Below are positions 34,345 through 43,172 of a stretch of DNA of 64,000 bases, one piece after another. Position numbers and translations under genes: made by a program. The notes beneath the pieces were generated by a model that saw nothing but the letters and a program-made list of their open reading frames with translations, made no database searches and was not told the origin of the DNA. The stretch covers positions 6,198,501 through 6,262,500 of the forward strand of contig NZ_CP012830.1 of NCBI RefSeq assembly GCF_001307155.1. The letters run 5' to 3'. How positions within the stretch are numbered: position 1 is the first letter of the stretch; every line of letters begins with the position of its first letter. The stretch comes from Pseudomonas fluorescens. Lineage in GTDB: Bacteria > Pseudomonadota > Gammaproteobacteria > Pseudomonadales > Pseudomonadaceae.

Positions 34345-35874
34345 TCACCGCTGAAAATGAACGGCTTTACTCGAACGAAAGACCAAGCAGCTCGCTACCA
34401 CTAGCACCCATGCAGCAACCCCGCCATAGAGCATCACCCAGCCAAACCCATGCGCCAACGCTGCGTTGGCGACATCGACCGGAATCGTGGTGCCCTGGCC
34501 AGTCTGCGCCAATACGGCAGAGTTACCGGCTGAAATATTTTCCGCCAGCAACCTCAGTTGAACATCATCGGACAAGCCAGATAACTGGTTGCGTAGAGAA
34601 GACAGAATACCTTCCACCAGAATGAATCCCATCAGCGCGATATTGATTGCCAGACTGATCATACGAGCGCTGATATCGATGCCCGATGCCATGCCGGCGC
34701 GCTCATCAGGCACCGATCCGGTGGTGGTATTGGTAACAGGCGTATTGGTCAGCCCCAGCCCGATCCCGGCGATCAGGCAGCCCGGAAGCATCGTCAGCCA
34801 GCTGGCATGCGCGACACTGCTGCCCCACTTCATCAGCAAGAATCCCAAACCTATGGTGAACAAGCCTGCGGGAATCACCACGTCAGGTCGATAGCGCAGC
34901 GCCAGCCGCTCGCTCAACGGGGGGACAACCAGTGTCGGCAGCGTATAGGCCAGCAGCGCCAGACCAGTGCCCACACTGGCGTAGCCCAGGCTGTTTTGAA
35001 AGTACAGAGGCAGGTAGATCATGAATGGCCAGAAGCTGAAGTTCATGGCCGCCGCCCCCAGCAATGCACCCGAGAAACGGCGGATGCGGAACACTGAGAA
35101 GTCGAACATCGGATCGACATTGCGTCGCTGTGCGACGACAAAGACGATGAAGCTGACCATTGCCACAACCAGACTGGCGATCGCCGAACCACTGGAGAAC
35201 CCCACCCCCGCTCCCTGAGTGATGAACCAGGAAAGGCCCAGCACCGCCAGCGACAGTGAAATAATACCCAACACATCAAGCCGGCGACGCTGCGGATCGC
35301 GTGATTCATCGACACCGGCGATCACCAGCACCAGCGCGAGCACGGCAATTGGCGCATGCACCAGGAACACCCATTCCCAACTCGACAACGCTACGATAGC
35401 TGCGCCAATAATCGGACCGAACCCCAAACCGATGCCAAACACGATCCCCCACGCACTGAAAGCTTTGCCGCGCGCAGCTCCCGACTGGAATCGGTGAGAC
35501 AGCACTGCCACCTGACAGATCAGCATGGCACCACCGGACATACCTTGCAGGCATCGACTGGCGATCAACACACCGGGGCTGGGCGCCCATCCACAACCCA
35601 GAGAGGTAATGCCGAAAAGCACCAGGCTAATGACAAACACTCGCTTGCGCCCATACCGATCCGCCAGTATGCCGGTGGCCATTAGTACCGTGGTGCAGGC
35701 GATGGTGTAGGCATTCATGATCCACTGTATATCTTTGAAATCGCTGCCCAGAACCGATTCAAGAGTGGGCAGGATTGCCGGCACGCTCGAGATTTCCAGG
35801 CCGAACATCAATGAGGCCAAGCAAACGGCGGCTAGTGTGAAAACATCTTTTTGCGAAGAAGTGAACGGCATCAT
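34345..35874 (-). CDS. DHA2-family MFS efflux transporter
   Basis: A 509-residue protein with about 14 membrane helices and the features of EmrB/LfrA-type pumps: 'GILADRYGRKRVFVISLVLF' in loop 2-3, 'CLQGMSGGAMLICQVAVLSH' as the motif C-like segment, and a C-terminal polar region with 'SGLSDDVQLRLLAENI'. The start is taken at ATG 35874, directly followed by another ATG at 35871; the frame reaches to 35925. It is divergent from the LysR gene at 36064 (190 bases between), its likely regulator. No adaptor gene is present; substrate unknown. Confidence 0.9.
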   Translation of the reverse strand: MMPFTSSQKDVFTLAAVCLASLMFGLEISSVPAILPTLESVLGSDFKDIQWIMNAYTIACTTVLMATGILADRYGRKRVFVISLVLFGITSLGCGWAPSPGVLIASRCLQGMSGGAMLICQVAVLSHRFQSGAARGKAFSAWGIVFGIGLGFGPIIGAAIVALSSWEWVFLVHAPIAVLALVLVIAGVDESRDPQRRRLDVLGIISLSLAVLGLSWFITQGAGVGFSSGSAIASLVVAMVSFIVFVVAQRRNVDPMFDFSVFRIRRFSGALLGAAAMNFSFWPFMIYLPLYFQNSLGYASVGTGLALLAYTLPTLVVPPLSERLALRYRPDVVIPAGLFTIGLGFLLMKWGSSVAHASWLTMLPGCLIAGIGLGLTNTPVTNTTTGSVPDERAGMASGIDISARMISLAINIALMGFILVEGILSSLRNQLSGLSDDVQLRLLAENISAGNSAVLAQTGQGTTIPVDVANAALAHGFGWVMLYGGVAAWVLVVASCLVFRSSKAVHFQR

Positions 35875-36063
35875 GATCTTCCAGATCAAGTTGATGGGTG
35901 CTGGCAAGACCACCCTGAACGCCATCAGGGAAGAGACGCGATAGCCTTGCCAGGGTCACCTGGCACACGTCTAGGTGACCGGGCGCATTCTGGAAGCAAT
36001 TAAAAAATGACAGAAATGATTTAATTTCGTAAGTTTTATTAATATCCATCATGAGTCGACTTA

Positions 36064-36924
36064 ATGGACTTCGACCCCACTCTGTTGCGTGCTTTTGTTG
36101 CAATCAAGGAGGCCGGTAGTTTCACTCGTGCCGCAGAGCGGCTGCACTTGAGCCAGTCTGCGATCAGTCATCAGATCCGGCGTTTGGAAGAACAAGCCGG
36201 TACCACGCTACTGATTCGCACCACCCGACGTTTGACGCTTACAGAAGATGGCGAAGATTTTCTGCGCCATGCCGAAAACGTCCTCAGCGCGCAGGACGCT
36301 CTTTCCCAGCGTTTCAAAAAATCGTCGGTATCCGGGGCTGTGCGCTTCGGTGTGCCAGAAAATTTTATCGGCGATGGTCTGCCGCCGTTGCTGACTCGGT
36401 TCGCCAGACAATTTCCCGCTGTACGTCTGGATGTAACTGTCGGCACCTACCTCGATCTGCGTGCGCTGGTCGATGTCGATGGGCTCGATCTGGCCGTGAT
36501 CCTGGCATTGCCGGGAAGTCAGGCCGACGGTGCCGTGCTGCGCGAAACCCGGTTTGTGTGGGCGGCTTCGCAGAATTTCGACTTCAGCGGCGACGCCCCT
36601 TTGCCGCTGGCGTTTGCACCAGCGCCCTGCTTGCACCGCCAGGTGGCCGTAGAGGCATTGGAGCGTTCCACTGTGAATTGGCGAGTCGCCTTTACCTCCC
36701 CAAGTCAACAAGGACTGCGAGCGGCGGTATTGGCAGGGCTTGCCGTTACCGCTCTACCGCTGGGTGATCTGGAGCCTGGTATGGTGGTGATTGACGGTCA
36801 GCATGGCCTGCCGCCGCTGCTGGCTGCAGATTTCAGACTGATTTGGAGTGTCACAGGAAAGACACCTGCGGCCGACGCATTTGGGCACCTGCTGGTGGAG
36901 ATGTCTGAGTCGTCATCGATCTAG
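36064..36924 (+). CDS. LysR-type regulator, divergent from DHA2 transporter
   Basis: A 286-residue LTTR starting MDFDPTLLRAFVAIKEAGSF with helix-turn-helix 'SFTRAAERLHLSQSAISHQI'. Its effector domain resembles that of the regulator at 156-1010 (both have short C-terminal domains and a 'VxxPEN/DF' start and 'LAGLAVTALPL' / 'LAGFAVAPMPL' in the second half). It is most likely the regulator of the MFS gene at 34345-35874. Two partial repeats follow it before the DUF1266 gene. Confidence 0.9.
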   Translation: MDFDPTLLRAFVAIKEAGSFTRAAERLHLSQSAISHQIRRLEEQAGTTLLIRTTRRLTLTEDGEDFLRHAENVLSAQDALSQRFKKSSVSGAVRFGVPENFIGDGLPPLLTRFARQFPAVRLDVTVGTYLDLRALVDVDGLDLAVILALPGSQADGAVLRETRFVWAASQNFDFSGDAPLPLAFAPAPCLHRQVAVEALERSTVNWRVAFTSPSQQGLRAAVLAGLAVTALPLGDLEPGMVVIDGQHGLPPLLAADFRLIWSVTGKTPAADAFGHLLVEMSESSSI

Positions 36925-36965
36925 AACCAGCTGACTCGATTGGCATTGCAGTGATAAGCATCTGA

Positions 36966-37004
36966 TAAGGAGACAGACTTATTTATCTGCCATCAGCCTC
37001 GACG
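36966..37004 (+). repeat. dispersed repeat family A, left half
   Basis: AGGAGACAGACTTATTTATC then TGCCATCAGCCTCGACG: the first about 39 bases of the family seen in full at 30169. The right half is missing. Confidence 0.6.
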
Positions 37005-37127
37005 CTTGATGCGCGCCGCAACACTGACACTGCCCTGCTCGGCGGCGATGAAATACTCCAACTGGCGGAAGGTGAAGCCGATCATCGCAATGCCCCCTCT
37101 CGGATACTTGAACCAACAGCTGCGCCG

Positions 37128-37784
37128 CTACCCCGCCAGAGCCGGGTTCAACGCCGCTGGCGTACGCCAGGATATATCGGCCCAGGCACCGCCGCCGGGC
37201 GCCAGCAACTGGTGCAGATGCTGCTCGTGGAACGCTTCGCCCAGCGAGTCGACGCGAAACGCCGCAACCCACTGCTCGCGCCCCAACTTATAGGCTTTGC
37301 CGAAATCTTCCCAACCGTCGAAACAGTCCTGCGCCCGCTGCGCATTGAGCAGCAGCACACGCCAGGCGAGATCGGGCTCGAGCCAACGCATCAGCAACGC
37401 ACAACGGACCAGAAACGCCACCCGCGCGCAGGCAAAGGCCATGGCCGCACGCGGCTCATCGCCGGCCGTCAGCGCCTGCAGGTCGAGGCTGTACCATTGC
37501 TGTTCGAGGGTCGCACTGAAGTGCGCCCGCACCGCCTCGTCATTGCAATTGCTGCGTACCCCCGCCTGGTGCAGCAACGCTGCGCGCATGATCGTCTGCG
37601 CTTGCTCGGTGAAGTGATCGCACGCCGGCGAGTAGAAGCCCTCGACTTCCATCGCATCGGCCATGGGCCTGGCCAGCAGCAGCGACCAGTGCTTGCGCTG
37701 GCTGAACAACGGCGTGGCGCCGCGTGGTCTGAATGCTCGCCACAGCAACCAGGCTGAAACAACAACTGCGATAAACAAAGACAT
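37128..37784 (-). CDS. DUF1266-domain protein
   Basis: A 218-residue protein with one N-terminal membrane anchor (about residues 2-17, SLFIAVVVSAWLLWRAF) and a soluble domain with the DUF1266 pattern: 'LLNAQRAQDCFDGWEDFGKA' ('Gw..fg..y..G' motif), then 'REQWVAA' and a C-terminal 'WADISW' segment. Family members have no known biochemical role. In E. coli, DUF1266 genes (ybeR, ybeU) lie beside Sel1/TPR-type and DnaJ/HscC chaperone genes, an analogy with this operon. It is the last gene after the TPR and PcfJ-like genes, ten bases after the stop of the second. Confidence 0.8.
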   Translation of the reverse strand: MSLFIAVVVSAWLLWRAFRPRGATPLFSQRKHWSLLLARPMADAMEVEGFYSPACDHFTEQAQTIMRAALLHQAGVRSNCNDEAVRAHFSATLEQQWYSLDLQALTAGDEPRAAMAFACARVAFLVRCALLMRWLEPDLAWRVLLLNAQRAQDCFDGWEDFGKAYKLGREQWVAAFRVDSLGEAFHEQHLHQLLAPGGGAWADISWRTPAALNPALAG

Positions 37785-37794
37785 GCCGTTCTCC

Positions 37795-39024
37795 TTACCT
37801 TGCCCGGGCCTGCCAGGCCTGGATTTCCTCGGCCTGGGGCGAGGTCATGTCAGGCCACGGCACACCTTCGGTCAGGTACAGCGGGTCATTAGGCTGACGC
37901 TCAATGCGTTTACTGAAAATATGCCGGGTGGCGTACTTGACCGACACCGCTTGCGGGGCAACCTGCAAGAACTGCTGCGGCTGACGCCCGGCCACCAGCC
38001 ATTCGACCATGGCCGAAGGCGCATCGAGGCGCTCGTACAGTTGCGGATAACGGGCCACCAGGCGAGTCTGGGCGGTCGGGTCGCTGACCTCTTCGATGCG
38101 CAGCCAGCCGGCTTCGGTGCGCACGATGCCGATGGCGATGCAGTCGGCGGGCGTCTGCTGGTCGGTGCCCAGGGCATTCAGGCACTGCAGCAGGTCCTGG
38201 TAATAGCGCTCGACCGGCGGCCGGTTCTGCTTGCCCTTGACCTGCTCGACGGTCAAGGTGCCGTCGGCCTGGATGATCAGGCTGATGGTGATGTGTGGCT
38301 GGCCCTGGCCATCGCGAAAACTGAACACGCGCATGCGCCGCTGCTCCACCGCTTCGGCATAGCGCTCGCCGTAGCCGCCGGTCAAGGCGCGGCGATCGGC
38401 GAACTGGCCCAGGCAGTGGCGCATCACGTAGCTTTCAAAGGCCATTTCCGCGCGCAGCAAAGAACTCTCGGGGCGCAGCTCCTGCAATACGTGCTCAGCG
38501 GTGGTCACCCGCGTGAGCAAGGCCTCGGGCTGGCTCTGGCGCCAGCCCTGCTCGACCCGCGCAGTCATCTGCACGTGTTCCTTTTGCCACAGCGCCAGCG
38601 CCTGCGGGCAGTTGATACGGTCGAGCTTGCCGGCCAGCGCCGTGCCCTGACGCGAGGTCAGGAACTCCACCAGCAAGGCCTCCTGGGCCAGCAGTGGCGC
38701 CTGCTGCGGATCGACCCAGACCAGCGGCGCAAGCACCTGCTGCGAATCTTTGCCAGCGTCGCTTAAATGCCTGGCCACCCATGACGGCGGCTCGGTTCCC
38801 AGTGCCTCGACAGCCTGCTCCAGGGTCAGGATCCGCCGCGCAGGCTCGAAGTTGCCGACCAGATGACGGTAGAAATGGTTGAGCAACCATTTGCCCACCT
38901 CTGGCGCATCACCGCGGGCCTTGCTGCGCTCGGCAATGCCGCGCTTGAGTTGATCGGCATTGAGTGCGTTGCGCGGGGCGTAACCGGATTGTCGCAGCTC
39001 TGGTGTCACTTCCATATCTGCCAC
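37795..39024 (-). CDS. PcfJ-like protein of unknown function
   Basis: A 409-residue soluble protein not belonging to a well-characterised family. The middle (residues 201-270) has the order of motifs I associate with PcfJ-like proteins: 'MRHCLGQF' (hHCvG-type), 'YGERYAEAV', 'VFSFRD' and 'QVKGKQNRPP' (the GK-x-NR-x-P loop). Around it are a helical N-terminal region (1-190) and a C-terminal region with 'CIAIGIVRTEAGWLRIEEV'. PcfJ is a plasmid-encoded protein of unclear function. The gene's start overlaps the 3' end of the TPR gene by 19 bases, so translation is probably coupled; DUF1266 follows. Confidence 0.7.
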   Translation of the reverse strand: MADMEVTPELRQSGYAPRNALNADQLKRGIAERSKARGDAPEVGKWLLNHFYRHLVGNFEPARRILTLEQAVEALGTEPPSWVARHLSDAGKDSQQVLAPLVWVDPQQAPLLAQEALLVEFLTSRQGTALAGKLDRINCPQALALWQKEHVQMTARVEQGWRQSQPEALLTRVTTAEHVLQELRPESSLLRAEMAFESYVMRHCLGQFADRRALTGGYGERYAEAVEQRRMRVFSFRDGQGQPHITISLIIQADGTLTVEQVKGKQNRPPVERYYQDLLQCLNALGTDQQTPADCIAIGIVRTEAGWLRIEEVSDPTAQTRLVARYPQLYERLDAPSAMVEWLVAGRQPQQFLQVAPQAVSVKYATRHIFSKRIERQPNDPLYLTEGVPWPDMTSPQAEEIQAWQARAR

Positions 39025-41333
39025 CAGGCCTTGCCGGCCGGTTTTTCCGAAGCCTGCAGCTCGGCGATGCTCTGGCGGAAGATTTCATTGTTGCTCTGGT
39101 CAACGTCGTTGTTCGGGTCACTGCGCAGGATGGAACGCTGGTAATAGGCCAGGGCCTCTTCCTTGCGCCCGAGGCCCTTGAGCACATCGCCGGCGCAGCC
39201 CAGCAGGGAGGATTCGTCGCGTTCGTTGATGTGCGGCGCGTAACGCAGCCACAGGCTGGTGGCCGCCTCCGGCAGGCTGTACGACAGGTACATGGCAACT
39301 TTTATCCGTGCGAACAGCGGCGAGTATTTCAGCTCCTTGTCGCTGATTCCGCGCTCTTCCTGCCATTTGAGAATACGCTCCAGCCAGATCAGAATCTCAC
39401 GTTCGCGGTCCAGTCGGTACAGGGCGCGGGCGACGTCCTGCAGGTATTCTTCCGGGTCGTGGCGGCTGTAGCCATAGTCGGCTGCGTAGTGCCAGAGCTG
39501 TTCGGCGGCTTCGGCGATGCCCGGGTTATCCTCCAACAGAATGCGGTTTTGGAGGATGCCCTGATAATGTTCTGCGAACGAGCTGGCGGCGATACCGCGG
39601 GTATGCAACTCAAGGGCCTGTTCATACATGCGCTGGTCGTTGTAGCAGCGGTAGTTGATCGCCAGGTTGTTGCACAGCATCGAGTACAGGTGCGCGCAGG
39701 CATCGAAGCGGTGCCCGCGGCCGCTGGCGAAGCATTGCTCCATACGGTCCTGGCCGTGTTCGTAGGCAACCTTTTGTACTTCGCGCAGCAGCGACCAGGC
39801 CCGATCTGTCTCCTCGCTCGAGAGCTTCTCGACTTGCGCTTCGACCAGGTCTTCGATGGCGTTCGCAAACTGGTAGTAGTACATGCCACTGGCCATTGGC
39901 GGCAAAGGTTGGCGCAGGGCATCGATAATGCCGAACACACTGGCATGGGCGCTGACCAGGCTGTAGGCGCTGCGGTTGTCCTGCATATCGCCGGCCGGGA
40001 CGGCCTCGCGCAGCATCGTCAGTTCGGTGTTGACGTCGATGCGCCCGGCCTGGCGTTCACGCACCGCCATCAGGCGGGTGATCCACGGGTGGTTCGGCGC
40101 GCGGCGCCGAGCTTCTGCAAGGGCCTGGGCGAAGACGTTGTCGATTTGCTCAAGGTCATCGCGCGCAGCATGCAGTGCATCGAGCAGCGGGCCCTGGGAC
40201 GGCGTCGACTCGTCACGCCACGGCAGGCCGGAAATGAACCGCTCCAGCACCGCTTGATCGTCACAGGCACGCATCACGCACAACGGCCACCACGCGGACT
40301 GGTCCTCGGCATCGAGCAGGCGATCGTGTACCCAGTAGGCCGTGCCCGGCCACATTTCGTCGCGCACTTCATAGATTTCCATGAACGCACGTTGCCCGGC
40401 CTCGTCGATCTGGCCGTTCTCAAGCAGCCAGGGCAAATGGAAATCAACGAAGTTGTCACCGCCGCCGGACTCCAGGCTCAGGGTCGCCACTTCACAGATT
40501 TTCAATGCGCCGGCCAGGTCGCCCTGGGCCTTCAGTGAACGGGCGGCCAGACGCGCCAGGCGTACTTCCCATTCCCGGCGCCGGGGCAGCGACAATTCGG
40601 CGATCAACCGCACCACAGGTTGCTCGAACATCGCCAGGCGCAACGGCACGATTTCGATCAGCGCATCGCCCAGCCACAGCCAGTCGTTACCGTCGACATC
40701 CTGATCTTCGCCGGCGTTGCGCAACGCGGCAATTGCCGCCAGCGCGGCTTCGCGAGCCTCTTCGTCACGTTCATGGGCGGCCAGCACCCGGGCCCGGCGC
40801 CGGTGTTGATCGGCATCGTCCCAGGCCCGCAGGGCGTGACGGCCGGGGTTGATCAGGGCCAGGGTGCGACGCACCTCGATAACCTTGAGGGCGACGTCGA
40901 GGGTGGTGTGCTGCAGATCGTCGAAAATGCGGTAGCGCCGGTACTGCTCGATGTCGAACGTCAGCGGCTCGTTGGTCAATTGCTGCAGGGTGTCGAGCAC
41001 CTGCAGCAGGCCCTGCTCGTCTTTGAGGTAGTTGCCCAGCCGCAGTTGGCAGATCAGCAGATTGACCTTGAGTTCATTGCGCGCGTCGTCAGGCGTAGTC
41101 TCGATCAGTGCCTGGCCGTCGTCGGCCAGTACCGCCTTGGCCGCGTCAGCGTCACCGGCGTTGACCCACAGCACGTGCAGACGGTCGATCGACTCCAGCG
41201 AGGCCGCCTTGAGCGGCTGGGCGCGCAGCTGGCCCAGCAGGTAGTCGGCACCGTGTTCCTGATGCTCGACCTCAAGACGGTCCATGAATTGATCCAGCTG
41301 GATGCCGGACAGCACGGTGCTGTTTTGCGTCAT
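39006..41333 (-). CDS. large TPR-rich cytoplasmic protein
   Basis: A 775-residue soluble protein composed mostly of helical hairpins of the tetratricopeptide/Sel1 kind; repeats are clearest in the N-terminal third (for example 'LRLGNYLKDEQGLLQVLDTL') and at the C-terminus ('LLGCAGDVLKGLGRKEEALA'). It has no signal peptide or membrane helix. ATG 41333 has ATGGAG about six bases upstream; an upstream Met at 41345 encodes only MEFT. As first gene of the operon it probably acts as a scaffold for the PcfJ-like and DUF1266 proteins. It contains a 524-residue antisense open frame with no real coding character. Confidence 0.82.
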   Translation of the reverse strand: MTQNSTVLSGIQLDQFMDRLEVEHQEHGADYLLGQLRAQPLKAASLESIDRLHVLWVNAGDADAAKAVLADDGQALIETTPDDARNELKVNLLICQLRLGNYLKDEQGLLQVLDTLQQLTNEPLTFDIEQYRRYRIFDDLQHTTLDVALKVIEVRRTLALINPGRHALRAWDDADQHRRRARVLAAHERDEEAREAALAAIAALRNAGEDQDVDGNDWLWLGDALIEIVPLRLAMFEQPVVRLIAELSLPRRREWEVRLARLAARSLKAQGDLAGALKICEVATLSLESGGGDNFVDFHLPWLLENGQIDEAGQRAFMEIYEVRDEMWPGTAYWVHDRLLDAEDQSAWWPLCVMRACDDQAVLERFISGLPWRDESTPSQGPLLDALHAARDDLEQIDNVFAQALAEARRRAPNHPWITRLMAVRERQAGRIDVNTELTMLREAVPAGDMQDNRSAYSLVSAHASVFGIIDALRQPLPPMASGMYYYQFANAIEDLVEAQVEKLSSEETDRAWSLLREVQKVAYEHGQDRMEQCFASGRGHRFDACAHLYSMLCNNLAINYRCYNDQRMYEQALELHTRGIAASSFAEHYQGILQNRILLEDNPGIAEAAEQLWHYAADYGYSRHDPEEYLQDVARALYRLDREREILIWLERILKWQEERGISDKELKYSPLFARIKVAMYLSYSLPEAATSLWLRYAPHINERDESSLLGCAGDVLKGLGRKEEALAYYQRSILRSDPNNDVDQSNNEIFRQSIAELQASEKPAGKAWWQIWK

Positions 41334-41727
41334 TGTGAACTCCATTTGCGAATGACTGTGCATCGCCCGATGCGTCCTGCGCAGCACCCTTGTGTGGGGC
41401 AGCGGGTAGCCGCGTGCGTCTGCCTTGGACTGGCAACGATGACGAAAGGGATCGGGCAATACAGCGAGGTGCTGCACGCTACCAGTTGGCATTTGAAAAT
41501 CCAAGAGCGTGCGGGGAGCGGAGTCAGTGATTAACGTGCAAACAGCGGATCGACACTGTGAATCACCCCTGGATTGGCAGGCACCTTCGAAGGGCTGCTT
41601 CTGGCTGTGGATTCAACCGGTGGTGGCAGGCAGAAATCGGCCAGGAGCGGGCATTCGATTTCGCTATTCATCAATCTCCCGAGCGTGCGAAATTACCAGC
41701 CCTTCAATTTCTCTCAAAGGCATATTC
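41334..41727. other. gap upstream of two divergent genes
   Basis: A 394-base gap between the TPR operon and the CdiI-like gene. It should hold both promoters. It contains a repeat B copy at 41625-41656; nothing else was recognised. Confidence 0.5.
41625..41656 (+). repeat. dispersed repeat family B copy
   Basis: GGCAGGCAGAAATCGGCCAG followed by GAGCGGGCATTC, the closest to the family consensus. It lies 71 bases before the CdiI-like gene. Confidence 0.7.
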
Positions 41728-41997
41728 ATGACCTCCCCCCTGACAGTCTCGAATCTTTTAGGTCCATGGAGTGGAGATGACAACACAGGGCTAATGCAGC
41801 GTTGCAAGGAGGCATGGGATACACCTCTAGAGAGTTTGAATGACCTTATGGTCGCCACTTTTTTGAATCAGAACATCGCGACCGAACATCTGCTTGTCGA
41901 GGCAAGGCGTCGCATGAAAGAGCAGGAGCGAGATGAAACCGAGTACTTCGACGGCCAGCTTCTCGAAGCGATAGAGCGCGTGCAATCTGGGGGGTAA
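41728..41997 (+). CDS. CdiI-like immunity protein, without a toxin gene
   Basis: An 89-residue acidic protein, MTSPLTVSNLLGPWSGDDNT. The order of motifs (an N-terminal 'W', then 'RCKEAWDTPLESLNDLMVAT', 'LNQNIATEHLLVEARRRM' and 'YFDGQLLEAIERV') recalls a widespread family of contact-dependent-inhibition immunity proteins ('kPl.eft.edLr...gQ.ig..yl...A...l', then 'ypGdLl.avl'). The family call is from memory. Immunity genes normally follow a toxin gene such as cdiA, but nothing of that sort is in the window. The gene is bounded by repeat B copies at 41625 and 42062. Confidence 0.6.
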   Translation: MTSPLTVSNLLGPWSGDDNTGLMQRCKEAWDTPLESLNDLMVATFLNQNIATEHLLVEARRRMKEQERDETEYFDGQLLEAIERVQSGG

Positions 41998-42061
41998 TTC
42001 ATCCCGACGGGTTATTACGTTCGGCACGGCATGTCAGCTATGGATCGATTGCAGCCCTCCG

Positions 42062-42092
42062 CGACAGGTAGGAGTCGGCCAGAAGCAGTCAT
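42062..42092 (+). repeat. dispersed repeat family B copy
   Basis: CGACAGGTAGGAGTCGGCCA followed by GAAGCAGTCAT, 65 bases after the CdiI-like gene and just before the stop of the threonine dehydratase-like gene. Confidence 0.65.
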
Positions 42093-42110
42093 CTACCCCA
42101 TCGACTTACT

Positions 42111-43067
42111 TCACGCAATCACTCTCGCATACACCGATCGGTCCACATTCCCACCGGACAGAATCACCCCCACCCTCCTTCCAACCATTGCTTCACGCTC
42201 TTGAATCAGCGCAGCAAGGGCCGCCGCACCCGCCCCTTCAGCAAGATTGTGGGTATCGGTGTAATACACGCACATGGCCTCGGCAATCTGCGCCTCACTG
42301 ACCGATACGATTCGCTGCGCACCTTGCGCGTAGATGGCAAAGGCTTCTGGAATTGGCTTACGCACGGCAAGGCCGTCAGCAAAGGTATTCGCCGAGGCGG
42401 TTTCGCATAGTGCTCCTGCGTCAAACGACAACTTTGCGGCCTCGGCATTAGTGGAAACCACGCCCACCACCCGGGTATTCAGGCCAAGTGCGTCGCGGGC
42501 GGCGATCACCCCACAAATCCCCGAGCCACAGCCAATCGGTACATAGACCGTATCCAGATCCGGCGCAGCCTTGAACAACTCCAGCGCGTAAGTGGCCACG
42601 CCTTTGACCAACTCGGCATGGAACGGCGGAACCAGATAGAGGCCATGCGCTTGCGCCAGGCGCGCGGCCTCTTCACGGGCTTCATCGAAATCGCGACCAC
42701 ACTCGACCACTTCACCGCCAAAGGCGCGCATGGCATTGTTCTTTTCTACCGAGTTACCCTCCGGCACTACAATCAGCGCCTTCAAACCCAGCGCGCCGGC
42801 TGCCAGCGCCAGGCTCTGGCCATGGTTGCCGCGAGTGGCGGAGACAATGCCCTTGATGCCCGGGTGCTCGCGCTTTAGCCAGTGCATAAAGGTAATGCCG
42901 CCACGCACCTTGAAAGCACCTGTCGGTGTGTGGTTTTCGTGCTTGACCCAAACGGTGCAACCCAAGCGCTCGGCCAACAAGGGCCAAGGGTATTGAGCGG
43001 TAGCGGGCATGACCTGGTACACGTGCTGAGCAGCGTGTTCGATATCGTCGCGAGTCAGTCTGTTCAT
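42111..43067 (-). CDS. threonine dehydratase-like PLP enzyme (fold type II)
   Basis: A 318-residue pyridoxal-phosphate enzyme of the threonine/serine dehydratase family. The PLP lysine is Lys53 in 'PTGAFKVRGG', the phosphate-binding loop is 'GCGSGICGVIAARDALG', and 'ATRGNHGQSLALAAGALGLK' is the Asn-containing cofactor stretch. It would deaminate threonine, serine or a hydroxy-amino acid to a 2-oxo acid. No C-terminal ACT domain, so it is the catabolic type. ATG 43067 has GGGAGAC four bases before it. The AraC gene at 43173 is divergent (105 bases) and probably regulates it. Confidence 0.92.
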   Translation of the reverse strand: MNRLTRDDIEHAAQHVYQVMPATAQYPWPLLAERLGCTVWVKHENHTPTGAFKVRGGITFMHWLKREHPGIKGIVSATRGNHGQSLALAAGALGLKALIVVPEGNSVEKNNAMRAFGGEVVECGRDFDEAREEAARLAQAHGLYLVPPFHAELVKGVATYALELFKAAPDLDTVYVPIGCGSGICGVIAARDALGLNTRVVGVVSTNAEAAKLSFDAGALCETASANTFADGLAVRKPIPEAFAIYAQGAQRIVSVSEAQIAEAMCVYYTDTHNLAEGAGAAALAALIQEREAMVGRRVGVILSGGNVDRSVYARVIA

Positions 43068-43172
43068 GAGTCGTCTCCCTGAGGTTTTGCCCAGTCTAGA
43101 TACGGGCGCATCACGCAGGCTTTCAAAAAACTGACCTGACTTTTGTGCCCCCGCTTCACTACTATGGTGTTC

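Noticed and set aside
37663..38766. 367-residue plus-strand open frame opposite the PcfJ-like gene
   Set aside because: The translation is low-complexity and unrelated to families; the minus-strand gene explains it.
38964..40538. 524-residue plus-strand open frame inside the TPR gene
   Set aside because: It is antisense to the well-formed TPR protein, without a ribosome site or recognisable domain; long antisense frames are expected in GC-rich genes.
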